This document shows, piece by piece, positions 1-12,295 of a DNA stretch of 64,000 bases. How positions within the stretch are numbered: the stretch's first letter is position 1; every line of letters starts with the position of its first letter. Below the pieces are notes generated by a model, which searched no databases, was not told the DNA's origin, and saw only the letters and a program-made list of their open reading frames with translations. The DNA comes from Miscanthus floridulus (Eukaryota > Streptophyta > Magnoliopsida > Poales > Poaceae), in assembly GCF_019320115.1 (NCBI RefSeq), contig NC_089593.1, positions 16,270,221 through 16,334,220 of the forward strand, read 5' to 3'. The translations under genes were made by a program, and so were the position numbers.

Positions 1-1237
1 TTGTGTGTCTTTTGCAATAACCGGGCTTTGATATTAATACCCTGAGACCTGTGCACGACTCCTGTCTAAGCATGACTCATCATAATTTTTGACCCTAGAG
101 AAAACATTCCTAATTTAAGATAACTTGGACTCTAATCTTTCCCTTTTTGTTGAGTCCAGCATGTCTCGTCCTGGCGCCGATCATAGCCTTTGTTGTTATC
201 TGCTGGCGCTATCTGAAGAAAGCCAATTCTAGTTTTGCATTCGAATCAACTGGTTCTGATCCGTACGCAATTGATTCCTTGATGACATGATCTTGGGAGC
301 TTTCGAGTCCCTGTGACTCTTCTTCCAAATTTTTATGTAAACATCATCAACTACTATAAATTTCTCATTTTGTGAACCATAAAATTAAAAAAGCTATATA
401 CTAAAAACCCTTTTATTTCTCTATTTCTAAACCATGAAATAAGGCAATGAAAGGTGCATACTAGTTTTGATGAGCTACTATAAGATTCCATCATCTACAT
501 ATGCAAACTATCAAGTGATTTTGAGCTCAAATGGCATATAAATAAAAAATATCCACCATTATTCCCAATCTAGAAAACAAAAAATTTCTCTATTTCTAGA
601 CCATGAAATGAGGCAATGAAAGGTGCATACTAGTTTTGATGAACTACTATAAGCTTCCTTCATCTTCATATTCAAACTATCAAGTGATTTCGAGCTCAAA
701 TGGTATATAAATAAAAAAAATTCACCATCATTCCTAATTAAAAAACCATAAATTTCTCTATTTCTAGACCAAGAAATGAGCCATGCTAGTGATGAAACAT
801 GGGAGGATGAAGTTGATAACGTTTAGAACCGAAGAATGGATGGAGGAATGAAGTCTTCACCAATCCCACAAGCATAAACTCCTTCCACGAGCAAGAACAG
901 AGAGGAGGCAGAGAGCTTGAAATGGCTCAGGCATGGGAGGAAGAAGGAGAAAGTATATAGCCCGGGACATGTAGTCCTAGTTTGTGGTATAAACCCAGAC
1001 TACAGCTATAATTCTAGTCCCGGTTAGAGCCACCAACCGAGATTAAAGGTTTAGTCATGGCTGTTAGCTCCACCCGGGACTAAAGGTCCCCTCTTGCAAA
1101 AGTTGTGCCTCTAGCCGTTGGGCAGGGGACTTTAGTCCCGGTTGATAGCTCCAACCGAGACTAATCCTTTCTTTAGTCCCGGGCCTAAAAATGGTCGGGA
1201 CTAAAGCCTTGAACCGAAAGTTTGTTCTCTACTAGTG
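1..1237. mobile_element. CACTA (En/Spm-type) transposon, terminal portion
   Basis: The right terminus reads CTACTAGTG at about 1229-1237, the reverse complement of a CACTA terminus, and is followed by TTA, the expected 3-bp target duplication. The last 300 bp carry many copies in both orientations of the subterminal motif TTTAGTCCCGG / CCGGGACTAAA, which is typical of grass CACTA elements where the transposase binds. Tandem repeats lie further in. The other end is outside the window and no transposase coding is visible here, so this is either a non-autonomous copy or only the 3' part of a larger one. Orientation is uncertain. Confidence 0.8.
416..785. repeat. Tandem repeat inside the CACTA element, period about 168 bp
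   Basis: Two full units (416-584 and 585-752) and the start of a third (753-785) each begin with TTTCTCTATTTCTAGACCA and share a middle block with the words GGTGCATACTAGTTTTGATG and TCAAGTGATTT. The units differ by scattered substitutions. They are AT-rich and show no coding. Confidence 0.8.
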
Positions 1238-1902
1238 TTAATTGCACCAATGTGGAACCTTAATGCATTTTAAGAGTAACATCATCATTACAGTTGAAAT
1301 GAACTTTTCATTAATTAATATATAATAAAGAGAAAAAAGATCCATAGTTCGGTAGAAGAGGTAAAAAATAATATAATATAGAGAAAATAGTCAAAGGAGA
1401 TAAGACCAGGTACAAAAGAATGATTGATTTATTCATGCAATAGAAAACACACACAATGACACAAGCTATACTCAATAATAATAATACAAACAATATTTTA
1501 AGGATCATGTGCCTATGTGCATGATTATTCATAGTTTTTGGTGAGATGATGACAACCCAGCCACTAGGACTAACGTGAGTATTAAAAATGTATTAGATAG
1601 ATTATACTACGTCCTAGGGATGCAAATGAACAAATGGTGTAAAGATTTGATAAAAAAACAATGAAGAAACCAAGAAATCAGCAAAGGAAGACAAGGATGG
1701 GCAGTACAACGGCATGGAAATTGAACAGGCCGGACAAACTGACTTGGTGTCCGGCCAACTGTTGTGCGTATTGTTCATAAGAATATGGTGCAAGGTCCGA
1801 CGATGGCAATGAAGGACCGCCAGATGCCTAATGTACGAACAATCAACAGAAAGGAGCCTGACAACTTGAAACAAATGAGCAGGAATATTACGGGATAAAT
1901 GG
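1238..1902. other. Unassigned repeat-like DNA; left flank of the solo LTR
   Basis: There is no gene. The stretch from about 1700 contains GGCCGGACAAAC and GTGTCCGGCCAAC words like those in the U3 regions of grass Copia LTRs. The DNA on the far side of the solo LTR (6324 onwards) has similar TCCGA/CCGGAC words. Removing 1903-6323 plus one target duplication joins the two, so both are probably halves of one older Copia LTR. This is an inference. 1238-1700 is AT-rich with nothing recognisable. Confidence 0.35.
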
Positions 1903-4900
1903 TGAAACGACCTGATTTCCACGAAGGGAAATCCACATGGTCGAAGTGTAATAAGACCGTTGTAGATCATATTACCCGAATTCCAGTCGAATATCACATC
2001 CATACAACGTAATATCAGAGTATAAATAGTGCGGAATTACATAAATTATTACATCACCGCATTGGCGGAACCAAAAGTAGCATTCATTCAGAACAGCTTG
2101 AAGATAAGATCGCCAAACTCGAGCGTAGGCACGAACCCCTCAACCGTCAAACTCCTCGGAGCTATACTCCTCAGCAGAACCTGTGTGCCAAAATTTATCA
2201 GTACGATTTGTACTGGCCACTCCCACCCTATGAACATTGCTTTGTGGATATTGGATGCAAGTTGGATATAATCAAAAGTAACCTATAAGGCTAGGGTTTC
2301 CTATGTATTAGCATATCAAGTATATAATAGTATAGTCAGGTTAACAACATTCCCACACACATTCCACCCCATTCCCATCCAGAGTCAGGTTTCGATCCTG
2401 GGATCAATATACCACCATCTCCATGTCATCACCACATCACCACAATACCATCGCTCAGTCGACAGGCCAACTCCCTCCCAGCACTGTCTCATGGCCCGTA
2501 GCCCCTGGCTACGACCGACACTCTCTCACGGGGAAGAAGAGAAAGACTCATCTCATTATCTAGTTTAAGCGAAATCCAGGAAAGGTCCATAGCCGACAAG
2601 TCGGCACATGTATCGATCGATCAACCATACACTCTGCAGAGGTTTTACATAACCACAAGATCCGCCTTCCTCGCTGACCGTTGTCAACTAGGCTGATTCC
2701 GGCCGCTTGCAAGCCTAGGATGATGCCACTCTACCATTCAGCCCTGGTTCACCCCAAGTCTAGTCTAGGGTGGCTGAAACTGTGAGTCATGAGCCGGGTC
2801 CACAAGGTCTCCATGAAGTCTCGGAAGGGTGTGGGGGAAATCCTCCACGCCCTGTACCTTCTTACACTGTCCGCTATCAACCTAGCAGTAGTGGCAAAAT
2901 CCTACCAAGTAGTCCGACCGTCCCGCACCATATAGGGCGAGTGGTACATAAGGCTTCCTAGTGAATCTGAGTACTAGTAAGTCCTTAGGGATGACCAAGC
3001 CAGAATGTCTCCATCAGGGTTTCCATTTACCGTGCCACTACAGCACCTCCATCCCGGGCTCCTCCCATCACAGGTTCACACCTAGGACCACCTCATATAC
3101 CATTTACCCACCACATGTATCCATTCTAGGGGTGCCCAGGTAGCACCCCATGGCAAGACTTGCCCCAGGCTCATCGTATACTCCAACTTGGTCGACACAA
3201 CCCTCACCCTCCACACACCCAAGTCACACACGCAGCACTCTTCCCATAGCCTAGATAACACCAGTTTCCACCACGCATTAATTTAGTATAAGCGTAGTAG
3301 AAGTATAAGTAATGAAATACAGCAGCAAGCGTGTGTCTAGCCTAATAGCAGGGTATGCAGGGGTAAGGTTGCGTCAAGGTAAAGGCCATCAAGTAAGCAT
3401 ACTACCATGCAAGTCCTAACATAGTATGATTATAACAGTAAAGTAAAGTAATAGCAGTTCTATATTAGCCATGCGTAATAGGTGCTACGAGATTGGGTGA
3501 GATGTGGCACCTTCAGTGTAGTCGTCTCCGTTCTCCTCTCGGTACTCACGATCCTCGTCCGTCTGGTTCTCCTCCGATTCTGCAACGATCGTATTATAGT
3601 CGCGTTAGCGACGTCTATAGAATAGCACAAAGAAGCAATGAAAATTCAAAAGAGCCAAATGCACTCAAACATGGGTTCATTGCGTAAAGCTCGATTTTAG
3701 ATAAATTTTGGTCCTAGTTTCGTATTTTTCTGAGGTCGTATGAATTAGTTATGAATTTCCAAAGTTTAAATCATCTCTAAAAATGGAAAAAGGCTGAATT
3801 AATCCTGGGCTGACACGTGTCACGCTGTGACTAGTCCACGTGGCATGCTGACGTCAGCATGACATCACCGGCTCAGCTCTGAGCTGACAAGTGGGGTCCC
3901 TGCTGATGTCATCTTGACGTCAGCATGACATCATCAACGTCATCGTTCCTGACAGGTGGGGCCAGAGGCTCTTGGGTCACTGACCTGTGGGTCCAGTCAA
4001 AGTCAACGCCAAGTCAACGGGTGAGTCAACGGTCAACGGGTCAGGGTCACTGACATGTGGGGCCAGGGCTGCTGACGTCAGTAGCTGACGTCATCATGAC
4101 GTCAGCATGACGTCACCTCGGCTGTGCTGTTACTAACAGGTGGGTCCCACGTGACGTTGTCATGACGTTAGCATGATGTCACTCACTGACGGGTGGGTCC
4201 AGAGTCCCTGTGACACTGACATGTGGGGCTAGGTCAACTGTCAATGTTGACCAGTCAACGGTCAACCAGGTTGGGCCTAGACTGGGCTTTTGGTGGGCCT
4301 GGACTGGGCTGGATTTGGGCCGGGCTGGCCTGGACACGTGGCAAGCTGTGGTGCTGCCACGTCGTAGCCATGGGCCTCCATTGGGCTTCGTCTACCATTC
4401 GGCCCGCACTGGTTGGCTCATGGTGGACTCATGTTCACGGTCCATGGACCGTTGGCTGGTCTTCGGTGGACCGAGTCCACCCTTCTTCCCTTTGGCTTGG
4501 CCTACGTGCACCGAGTGCAGGCACGTGCGGCCGGCGGGGGAGCCCTCTGCTTCCATCCCCGGCGTGCTCCTGCCGGTGGTGTGCTCACCGGCGTGATCCT
4601 ACGGCGGCGCTGGCGTCTAATTAAGGTAGGGGAAAGATTCCCCAGGCCATGGCGAACACGATGGTGGGGTCTAGGTGGCGGCCGGGGCTTTCTAGTGCGT
4701 TGGCCACGGCGGTCGCGCGGCTTGGTCGTGGCGGTGCTCGCCGGCATGACAGCTAGGGGCTGTCCCAAGGGTTTTGGGTGCCCCGTTCCCGTTCAGACTA
4801 CTAGCGGGCGACCGGGACAAGTGACGACGGCGACCAAAGGACGTGGCGGAGTCCGCGCGCGGTGATGGTGCACGGTGGAACTCCGGCCGAGGTCCGGTGC

Positions 4901-6323
4901 CCGTGGCGGGGCGCTGTGGTCGGCTAATAGGGTCTCGGGCTACGCGGCTACCCTCCGGGTGTCCTAGTGGTGCTACGGCTGCGTCCTAGTACGGTGAGGC
5001 GGCCGGGTGCGCAAGCGGTGGCTGTGCCATGACGGCGGCGTCGGGAGCGCGGCGTGTGCGTGCTCTGCTATGGCGTCCAGTGGCTAGGAGGGGTCTTAGC
5101 AGCGAGGGCTCACCGTTGGTGTCGAAGGCGATAGGATGGCGGTGCAGTGGAGGGTCGTGGCCGTGAAGACAGAGGCAGTGCAGTGCCGACCCGCGACCGT
5201 GATGAAGACGACGGCGTCGTCTTCGGCTCTGACGACTTCGGCAGCACGCGGGTGGCTCCGTTCCTCCTCTCCCGAACTCCTTCTCGGCCCTCTTCTCTCG
5301 GTGCAGTGCGGGCTGTTGGGCCACCAAGCGGCGGCGGTGGCTGAGGGAGAGGCTAAGGCTCTGGGCGTGGCTTTATAGCTGAGCACCATGCCTCCAATGG
5401 CGATCAGCATCGTGCGGCGGAAAGGCGTGGGATGCATCCGACGGTGGCATGAGGTTGCGTGAGCGCGGCGTAAGGGGAAGCAAGGCCATGCCCCAGGCGT
5501 GACCCCCTGGCCCTCTCCTGCCAGCGCTGTCGGCCTCCGGTCGCGCGGGCGATTGAGGCGTGGGCGCGAAGAAGATGAATAGGAAAGCCGACAGGTGGGG
5601 CCCAGCGGCAGTGAGAGCAAGCGAAGCGGGGAGGTGCGCGGGCGTGGGCGCGCGCTGGGCTGCTTGCTGGGCTGGCCACGCGAGTTGGGCCGGCCTGCGG
5701 CTACGCGCGCAAGCTGGGCTGGCTGGCTGCTGCTGCGCGCTAGCGGGCCGAGTAGGCCGAGCCAGCTGCGGCCCTTCTCCTTTTCTTTCCCTTTTTCTGT
5801 TTTATTTTTCTTCTCCTTTGTTCAAATTCAAATTGATTTGGAATTTGAATTCAAAAATTAGTGTACCTTATTCATTGGAGTTTTGTAGATATGAGGCCTA
5901 CAACATTCTCTTATATATATATATATATATTAGGAATTTTATTTAGCTATTTTATATAACAAAAATAGGTGTAGTTTTGTTATAAAAAATAGAATTAGTT
6001 TTCTCTTTAAACATTTATTCTTTGGTTTGAGTAATAATTACTTTATGGTTTATTTTTTTAAGGGAGTTGTTAGGCATTACATAAAACAAATGAAAATTCG
6101 AATCACCATGTGAGTTAACAATGTATGCTATGTTTCATTTGTCAGTATTTAAATAAACATGATTAACAATGGCATGCCATGCTTATGTGTTGACTTAGGT
6201 TGGGGTTAGACCTAATGCATCTCTTAGGTTGGGTTTCTATACATGACACTCATCAACACATGGGAGTTTTAAAAAAAAATTTGTAGTTGATATTTTTGAT
6301 GTATGGATTTTTGGGTTGTTACA
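1903..6323 (-). mobile_element. Solo LTR (4.42 kb), probably of a Ty3/Gypsy-type retrotransposon
   Basis: Read on the minus strand the segment starts TGTAACAACCCAAAAATCC (ending at 6323) and ends GGTCGTTTCA (at 1903), so it has the canonical TG...CA ends. It is flanked by an exact 5-bp duplication AATGG at 1898-1902 and 6324-6328. No gag-pol, primer binding site or second LTR exists on either side, so this is the single LTR left by recombination between two LTRs. It includes a block rich in TGACGTCA words (3840-4170), a very GC-rich block (4300-5760) with only accidental ORFs, and an AT tail. Long GC-rich LTRs of this kind are typical of grass Gypsy elements; the family assignment is inferred, while the boundaries and duplication are seen directly. 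Confidence 0.85.
3838..4180. repeat. Cluster of TGACGTCA/TGACATCA motifs inside the solo LTR
   Basis: At least ten copies of the palindromic word TGACGTCA or one-base variants (TGACATCA, TGATGTCA) fall within about 330 bp, interleaved with GTCAACGG repeats and GACAGGTGGG words. TGACGTCA is the core of the bZIP/TGA-factor binding site, so this may be an enhancer block of the LTR. The motif is seen; the role is inferred. Confidence 0.6.
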
Positions 6324-6328
6324 AATGG

Positions 6329-7110
6329 TCCGAGCAAGGACAAGAACAATGAGCCAGACAATCAGGGTTCACCGGGACAGCACCGCGATACTATTCAGAT
6401 GAACATGCTGAAATGGTCCGACGAGAATGAAGAGGTGAGCACCGGACAATCCGTTTTTAATGGTTAGTACTGATAGGACAGGCCGCAGTGGGTTTTTGTA
6501 CAAGCACCGGACTATCTGGCTAGTGATTTTTCTGGCACACTTTGGCCAATGGCAATGAGAGGTAGAGGAGTATATGCCCCATATGGGGTTTGTTGGGGAG
6601 CGCTGAAGCTATTACAATACAGTGGATAGCGCCAAGGTGACCTAGAGACTCAAGCAACAGTGGTGAGCCATTGTAGCTTGTGGCATTTGCCTTAGTTGTG
6701 CTAGCATTTGTGGCAATCTCAACAATATGACTCGGGAAGGTTTGGTGATTGAGATCATACCTTGGTGGAGCCCCGACACGAATTAGGGGTTGCGTTGTTT
6801 TGGTAACCGATACTATGAGATACCTCGTCATTTCTGGGTGTTTGCCCTCTCTTGATTTGCTCGTTACTTACCCATTTATGATTTGCATTGTGCTTGATTT
6901 GTGTGGCATAGATTAGCATATGCGGGTTGAGTAGGTACAGCACACTAGAAAACCTCAAATGTAGATCATGCTAGTTGCTTTATGTTTTTTCTAGTGTAGA
7001 TCAAGAAAGCCCTAAGTTTAAATTTAAGTTTTTAAAGACCCAATTCAACACCTCCCCTCTTGGGTTTCCTAACATTAGGAGGCTTATGGTCCTTTAAATG
7101 CAACTTTTTC
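6329..7110. other. Probable remnant of an old Copia-type LTR
   Basis: The first 200 bp contain CCGGACAATCCG and CCGGACTATC words, and the end (about 7040-7065) reads TTCAACACCTCCCCTCTTGGG, which resembles the TTCACCCCCCTCTAGG tail of the Copia LTRs elsewhere in this window. No coding is seen. The outer boundaries cannot be placed. Confidence 0.35.
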
Positions 7111-7855
7111 TTCATCCCTTTTGAAATGATAGATGGGCTTCTAGTTTGACTACATAATGTTGTTGCTAGCTCTATATTGCAAGAGGGAATATATGGTTCC
7201 ATGTCAGGTGGAAGGATAATGGCGCTAAGGATGTATGGCTGGACCTTTAGTTTGGGTTGTTACAGCATCAACCATGCAACATTAAGACATAATTGTGAAC
7301 ACTTTTTTCTTTATAAATAGAGCTTCTCGGGTCTAGTTTCCCTTATAAATAGGCTAACTTTTTTCAATCTATAGTGAATAGTAGGAACTACTGGTCTTTT
7401 CTGAAGGTTGCTCAAGAAAAATGCAGAGACAGTGGTTAGACCGCAACATCTTGCAGTAGCAACGAACATCAACAAAGAGATAGATCTATGAAGTAAAGAT
7501 AGGCGTGAACAATAATACAAGAGACATGAGCTGTTGCACTAGGCTTCGACCCTATAGCGCGGTCATGGCATGAGCAAATGGCAAAGCAAGATGTAACTCA
7601 CAGATAGCAGATGTTGGAACTACACTTCTAGGGCTCCTTGAAACGTGGGATCCCCCCCCCCCCCATTTTCTACGTTTGTCCTATGAAAATGAGTTGATTC
7701 TTGTAAAATTCATGTGCTACACAATGGGCCCTAAGCTTCTAGCGATAAAAAAATATATGAGATCACCGATCGGATCGGAACACGGGACATGCATGGGCTA
7801 TGCCCCCTCTAATTGTACTAGAGTTCTTTAAAGAACGCGTTGGGTATTAGACTTA
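7111..7855. other. Unassigned intergenic DNA with a poly-C tract
   Basis: No gene or element terminus was recognised. A run of 14 C is present at about 7651-7664. The ORF at 7311-7520 on the minus strand has no recognisable domain. Confidence 0.3.
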
Positions 7856-8216
7856 GGCCCTGTTTATTTATTTTGGTAAAACTTTTGCCCAGCACTTTTA
7901 ACCCATGTTTTGGCAAATGTATCTAACCACCTAGGCTAAAAGTGAGCAAAAGAGGGGGGCTAAAGTTTAGTCCATTTGCACCTCAAGAGGTGCAAAACTA
8001 GGCTAAAACTCCTTGGGGTGCATGAAGAATACCTCGTACCCCCACCCACCCACCTTCTGAGTGTAGGGAGGAAGGGGACGGAGGGGCAAATCAGTAATTT
8101 TTTTATGGAGGACTAAACGTTTGCCATGGATCTAAACACCTCAAGCAGTACTAAAGTTTAGCAGCAAAACTTTAGGGGCTAATCTTTTGCCATGGAAAAT
8201 GGAACTAAACAGTGTC
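7856..8216. mobile_element. Tourist-like (PIF/Harbinger) MITE, 361 bp
   Basis: The terminal inverted repeats are GGCCCTGTTTA (left) and GACACTGTTTA (right, reverse-complemented). The element is flanked by TTA at 7853-7855 and 8217-8219, the TWA target preference of this superfamily. Subterminal words such as CTAAACTTT / AAAGTTTAG recur in both orientations. There is no coding capacity. Confidence 0.8.
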
Positions 8217-8252
8217 TTAATTACAACTTAGGCATCAAAATGGCCACCCCTA

Positions 8253-8395
8253 TCTTATCCAAAATTGTAAGACGTTTTGACTTTTCTAGATATGTAGTTT
8301 TTGTTATACACTTAGATATACACTATGTCTAGATAAGTAGCAAAAATAATCTATCTAGAAAAACTAAAACGTCTTATAATTTAGAACAGAGGGAG
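8253..8395. mobile_element. Stowaway-like (Tc1/mariner) MITE, 143 bp
   Basis: The right end reads GAACAGAGGGAG followed by TA, matching the CTCCCTCYGTTC terminus of grass Stowaway/mariner MITEs. The two halves carry inverted copies of AAGACGTTTT and of TTTCTAGATA. The left terminus is eroded and its exact base is uncertain; a TA at 8251-8252 is the likely target site. Confidence 0.65.
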
Positions 8396-11340
8396 TAGTT
8401 CATAGTCTTTTAAATTCTGGTCCATCCTAAATATCATGTCTAAGTTCTACCACCACATGGGAGTGTATGTAGTCGGTGAGGATGGTATAAAAGGTATGCA
8501 TTAGGTTGAGCCCCGCGTACTAGCCACCCAATTGAGCGGGCTACCCCTAGCTAGTTCGAAGTAAACCTCCTTATCAATAATGTAATTTAACGCTGTTATC
8601 TTGCTTTACTCGTAAGTGTATTTTTTTTCCAGTTTCCCATGATTTGTTTTTTTATATACAATAATTAAGAGAAGTCCACATTGTTGTGGGTAGGTTTAGA
8701 GTGGCAGGCACATAAGCTACTTCGCAGACTGTGCACGAGTTCCATGATCCTAAACTTTATGAAAATCTTATTTTGATTTAAATTTTTCTGTGCAGCAACA
8801 CATAGTCAATGCAAGTTCCGGTGAAAAAGTAGAGCTATTATTATGTAATACGTTACATGTGTGTGTGTGCGCCATGCATGGTGAATAGGTAATGCTGACA
8901 CAATGTATTTAGCTAGGTTGCTGCCAACTTTGAGGGTGGGCAGATAATTGATAATAGATTCATATAGCCGGCCTGACTAAGGAAAAATACAGAGCTCTTG
9001 CCTCAGTACTAGAAACGACCCCTTAGGCCTTATTTGGATGCACATGTATCGGCCTCAATTCATAGGTTGCTGCCAACTTTGAGGTGGGCAGATAATTTGC
9101 TTTAACACTCCCGAGAACAGATTGACTGACCAGTTTCATATTGCTGGTACTCCATATACCATAACAGTGTGCAAATTAATAAAGCAAATCTCTCTCCAAC
9201 TTGATCTAAATAATATGCTGCAAGCGTGTATTGGAATTGGACTAGCGAAAAAAGAGTTCACAAGACATGTTCCAACAACTTGGAAGTCTCTCGAAGAAGC
9301 ACATCAATCGGATTGTTTGATTACTCAGAGGAGGTAGCTGTCAAAGTGGATGCTGCTTTGTAGTATCTGCCAGGTTCAGAGAAAGGTCTGAAGATTGGAG
9401 TCAATCCCTTTGCCAACTATCAAGATTCAGAATCCTATCTTTGCCACCTACTGTAGGTCTGTAGCTCGTCTGACACGGGCGTATATTTCTGCTCTTATTC
9501 TGTTGTCTATAGCCTGCTCTAAACAAACTCTGCAATCTCTTTGACATGGTGAATTTGGAGTGTCACTACCTGTGCATGTGGACAGCACCGAGCTGTGACT
9601 GAGAACCGAGAATTATTGGTGCCACCTTTACATGTGTGTGGATGCTGCATGTGCTATTTAACCATGCAAGGTGACAAACACATTTTGCAGGTCATGTCTG
9701 ATAACAACACCCATTGCGGTTCAGTTCTGATAAGAAGCAGCATGTGAGTGTGGGAAGTGCAGGAATGGGCGGGCTAGCTGTGGATGGATGGATGGAGAGA
9801 GCGAAACAAATCTCACCGACCGAGCATGCTTCAACTTTACAACCATATATTCGAAGCTTTGAAAAGAGGCCTCACTCAGTTGTGAACAAGTAGCCAACAT
9901 GCCAAATCACAGAGATCCTCCAGCTTCATCACTCACCAGAGGATGAGCTAGTACCTCATCCTTTTTCCTCAAATGACTGGACACAAATGGTGAGAAGGAA
10001 GATTCAGCAACTAACCACTGAATTCCTATAGAAACTACAAATGTCGTCGGCACGCGCGCGCCATTTTAGTTGGATATATCTTTTTAACAGCTGGTTGTTT
10101 TCTTCTGGGTTTTGGTCTAGAATAATGTATAAATGTGGCCCCAAATCTCCTCCAGTTTCTAGCCAATATGATGGCGATTTCATTGCGCACGTTGCAAATA
10201 AGGCTGTCGACAGTTCTCTCAAAAAAAAAATAAGGCTGTCGACTTGGCACCAACTAGGATCTGGTATGCTAATACTATTCTTTTTTGACATGCTGCATTA
10301 GTTGGGTGTCCCAAATCCCATCAATGACTAATTGTGTCGGAAGCAAGTAAACAATCAATAATTGAGGTATTAGGTATTCAGGTTTGCGTCGATGGTTCGT
10401 TGTCAATGACTCAGCTGTTAAACTATGAACAAAGTGATATCATCTGTGTACTATATTTCAGGCCATATTGTTTGAAATACTGAGGTTGGAAAAGAGCTGG
10501 GAACGTTATTCTAGCATACGACTGAGGTTAAATACCTAGAGGAAAATTGGGCAAGAGAAAATGGAGACTTTCATGAGGATAGCATATTGCCGCCGTCATC
10601 TTGGGAATTGGCCCATTAGGTGTCGATTTTTGCTTCACCTTTAAGGTCTTTGCACAGTAGCAACTGAGCTCTTATTCTAGCATACGACTATTCTTCAACC
10701 TGACAGTGACAAAGAGAAGATAAGATGTACAGTATGTATGAGTCCACTTCACACCAACTAAAATCTCAGCTGTTCATCAATACAATCATCCAAAATGTTC
10801 TCTTCAATAGTTCAATTTGCCAGCACGAGCGCAGAATCGTCAATACCGTACACGTTACCTTCTACATGCCATCACTTGTCAGTGCTCTGAAGATAGATCT
10901 GTATCGGTATCGGTATAAAGACAGAGACAGCCAATACCTATCGTCTGCAGGTTCGCAGTTGCTTGTATTGTGCAAACAGAAACTGAAAACTGTTGCGTGG
11001 ATCCGACGTTGCATCCGGCAAATGAAAACTCTGAATCTGCAGAGGCCGGAAACGGAATTAACAGAGGGGCCATTGTGTTGCTGCTTACGTAAGGTTCCCT
11101 TCGTTGCACGGTTCATCCTGTTGAGCCAATCGTGGCTCTGTCACTGATAAATTCGTCGTCAGGAAATCAGGAATTCAGGATGGTCCAAAAATCTGAATCT
11201 GCTACTCCATGGCATTTTTCTGAAAATCTCTGCAGCTGAAGTTGGCTTCTTCTGAAATAAACTAAGCTGAAACAGAGATCCAGAAAGAAGAAAAGGGAAC
11301 TGAATCACGGAGCGGAATATGCAAGTGCCATATTACGAAG
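8396..11340. other. Intergenic region, no gene recognised
   Basis: Both strands were read. ORFs of up to 140 codons (for example 10725-11147) show no known domain, no codon bias and no homologue I recognise. Local features are a short GT run near 8861 and an imperfect duplication at 8917-8951 and 9065-9100 (GGTTGCTGCCAACTTTGAGG). It could include decayed gene or repeat remnants that I cannot identify. Confidence 0.4.
8917..9100. repeat. Direct repeat of about 34 bp, two copies
   Basis: GGTTGCTGCCAACTTTGAGG followed by GTGGGCAGATAAT occurs at 8917-8951 and again at 9065-9100, with about 110 bp between. One copy has one extra G. It could be the scar of a small insertion or a local duplication. 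Confidence 0.6.
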
Positions 11341-11932
11341 ACGAGCGACCCAGGTTCATGATGGTACTCCTTTCGAAGAAAAAATTTCGTTGAATCCAAT
11401 TTCTCGATTCAATAGAAGCCCAAAGAAGTGCATATGGTACCCAAATAAGGATAGGATAGATATGTCAAAAGAAGGTCTGATTACACCTATTCCTAATCCT
11501 AAATAGAATGTGAACCCTTAACTCTATCAATAGATAAATCTTCGTGCGTGGCGTGAGTTGGAATCCTAGAAAAGATCTATTGAGACTCCCTTCCCGGTTC
11601 CATGAAGATCTCTACGTACTTGTCTAGTCCAGGACAACTGAGATCTTCCGGTCTGCGTGCACGGGAGCAGCTGAAATAAAGAAGAGTCTGGTCCGCTCTT
11701 CATTCAGACCCCCCGCCTTACAAATGGGCCGTCCCCCTTAATGGCTCACTCGGTTCGTCTAACTCGCTACGCTTCGGTATACACTCCTCTTCCCTCCCAG
11801 GAAAGAGTCGTTACTACCTCGCTTCGCACTATATAGATTGACCAACACCTGCAGTGATTCCGTCTATAACTCAAAGTCCATCTGTCTCTCGTGGAAGCGC
11901 TTTCGAGTGCCTAGAAGATCCAGCAAACGGAG

Positions 11933-11989
11933 GCCTACTTCACCGCAGCTACCATGATCATAGCTGTGCCCACTGGAATCAAAATCTTT
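11933..11989 (+). pseudogene. cox1: Fragment of mitochondrial cox1 (cytochrome c oxidase subunit I)
   Basis: Nineteen codons translate to AYFTAATMIIAVPTGIKIF, the conserved helix of subunit I that lies just before the histidine ligands of the haem/copper site. The next cox1 codons are absent: after ATCTTT the sequence changes to unrelated AT-rich DNA, and upstream of GCC it is also not cox1. At 57 bp it is a non-functional piece within the organelle-derived insertion. Confidence 0.85.
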
Positions 11990-12011
11990 GAAAATTTGTG
12001 TATTTTTGCTT

Positions 12012-12046
12012 GAGCCGTACGAGATGAAATTTTCATATACAGTTCT
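12012..12046 (+). other. Group II intron domain V hairpin (organellar relic)
   Basis: GAGCCGTACGAGATGAAA and the complementary half TTTCATATACAGTTCTC form the 34-nt domain V hairpin with the conserved AGC next to the basal stem and a GAAA-type loop. One base in the 3' strand (ACAG, where ACGG is usual) breaks a pair. Domain V ends group II introns in plant mitochondria and plastids. I cannot tell which intron this is. Confidence 0.75.
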
Positions 12047-12295
12047 CGGAGGGGATTCGTAGCTTTATTTTATTGAAGCAGCTTTCTTCAGGCTCTTCTT
12101 GTTGTCTCTTAGAGGCTAAAAAGAATTGGTGGTAGAGCAAGTATATAATGATGATAAAGTCCAGAGGAAAGGAAGATTGTTTCACGCCTGCATAGACAAG
12201 TAAGTCTACCACGAACCCCTGTCCAAAATAGGAAGTTCGAGATAGAATTTGGAGAAAATAAGGGGTTATGTGGATTGGGGTAGCCCCGGCTATTA

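Larger units (their letters stand above)
11341..12290. other. Organelle-derived DNA in the nuclear genome (NUMT)
   Basis: The segment has the look of plant mitochondrial intergenic DNA, with words such as GGCTCACTCGGTTCGTC and TAACTCGCTACGCTTCGG. It contains an unmistakable cox1 codon string at 11933-11989 and a group II intron domain V at 12012-12046. The cox1 string is cut on both sides and joined to non-cox1 DNA, so the insertion is rearranged or derives from a chimeric mitochondrial region. The left boundary (about 11341) and right boundary (before the MITE at 12296) are approximate. Some of it may be plastid DNA. Confidence 0.6.

Noticed and set aside
4210..5946. Cluster of ORFs up to 174 codons
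   Set aside because: They lie inside the GC-rich part of the solo LTR, overlap in many frames and on both strands, and have no domain or start context.
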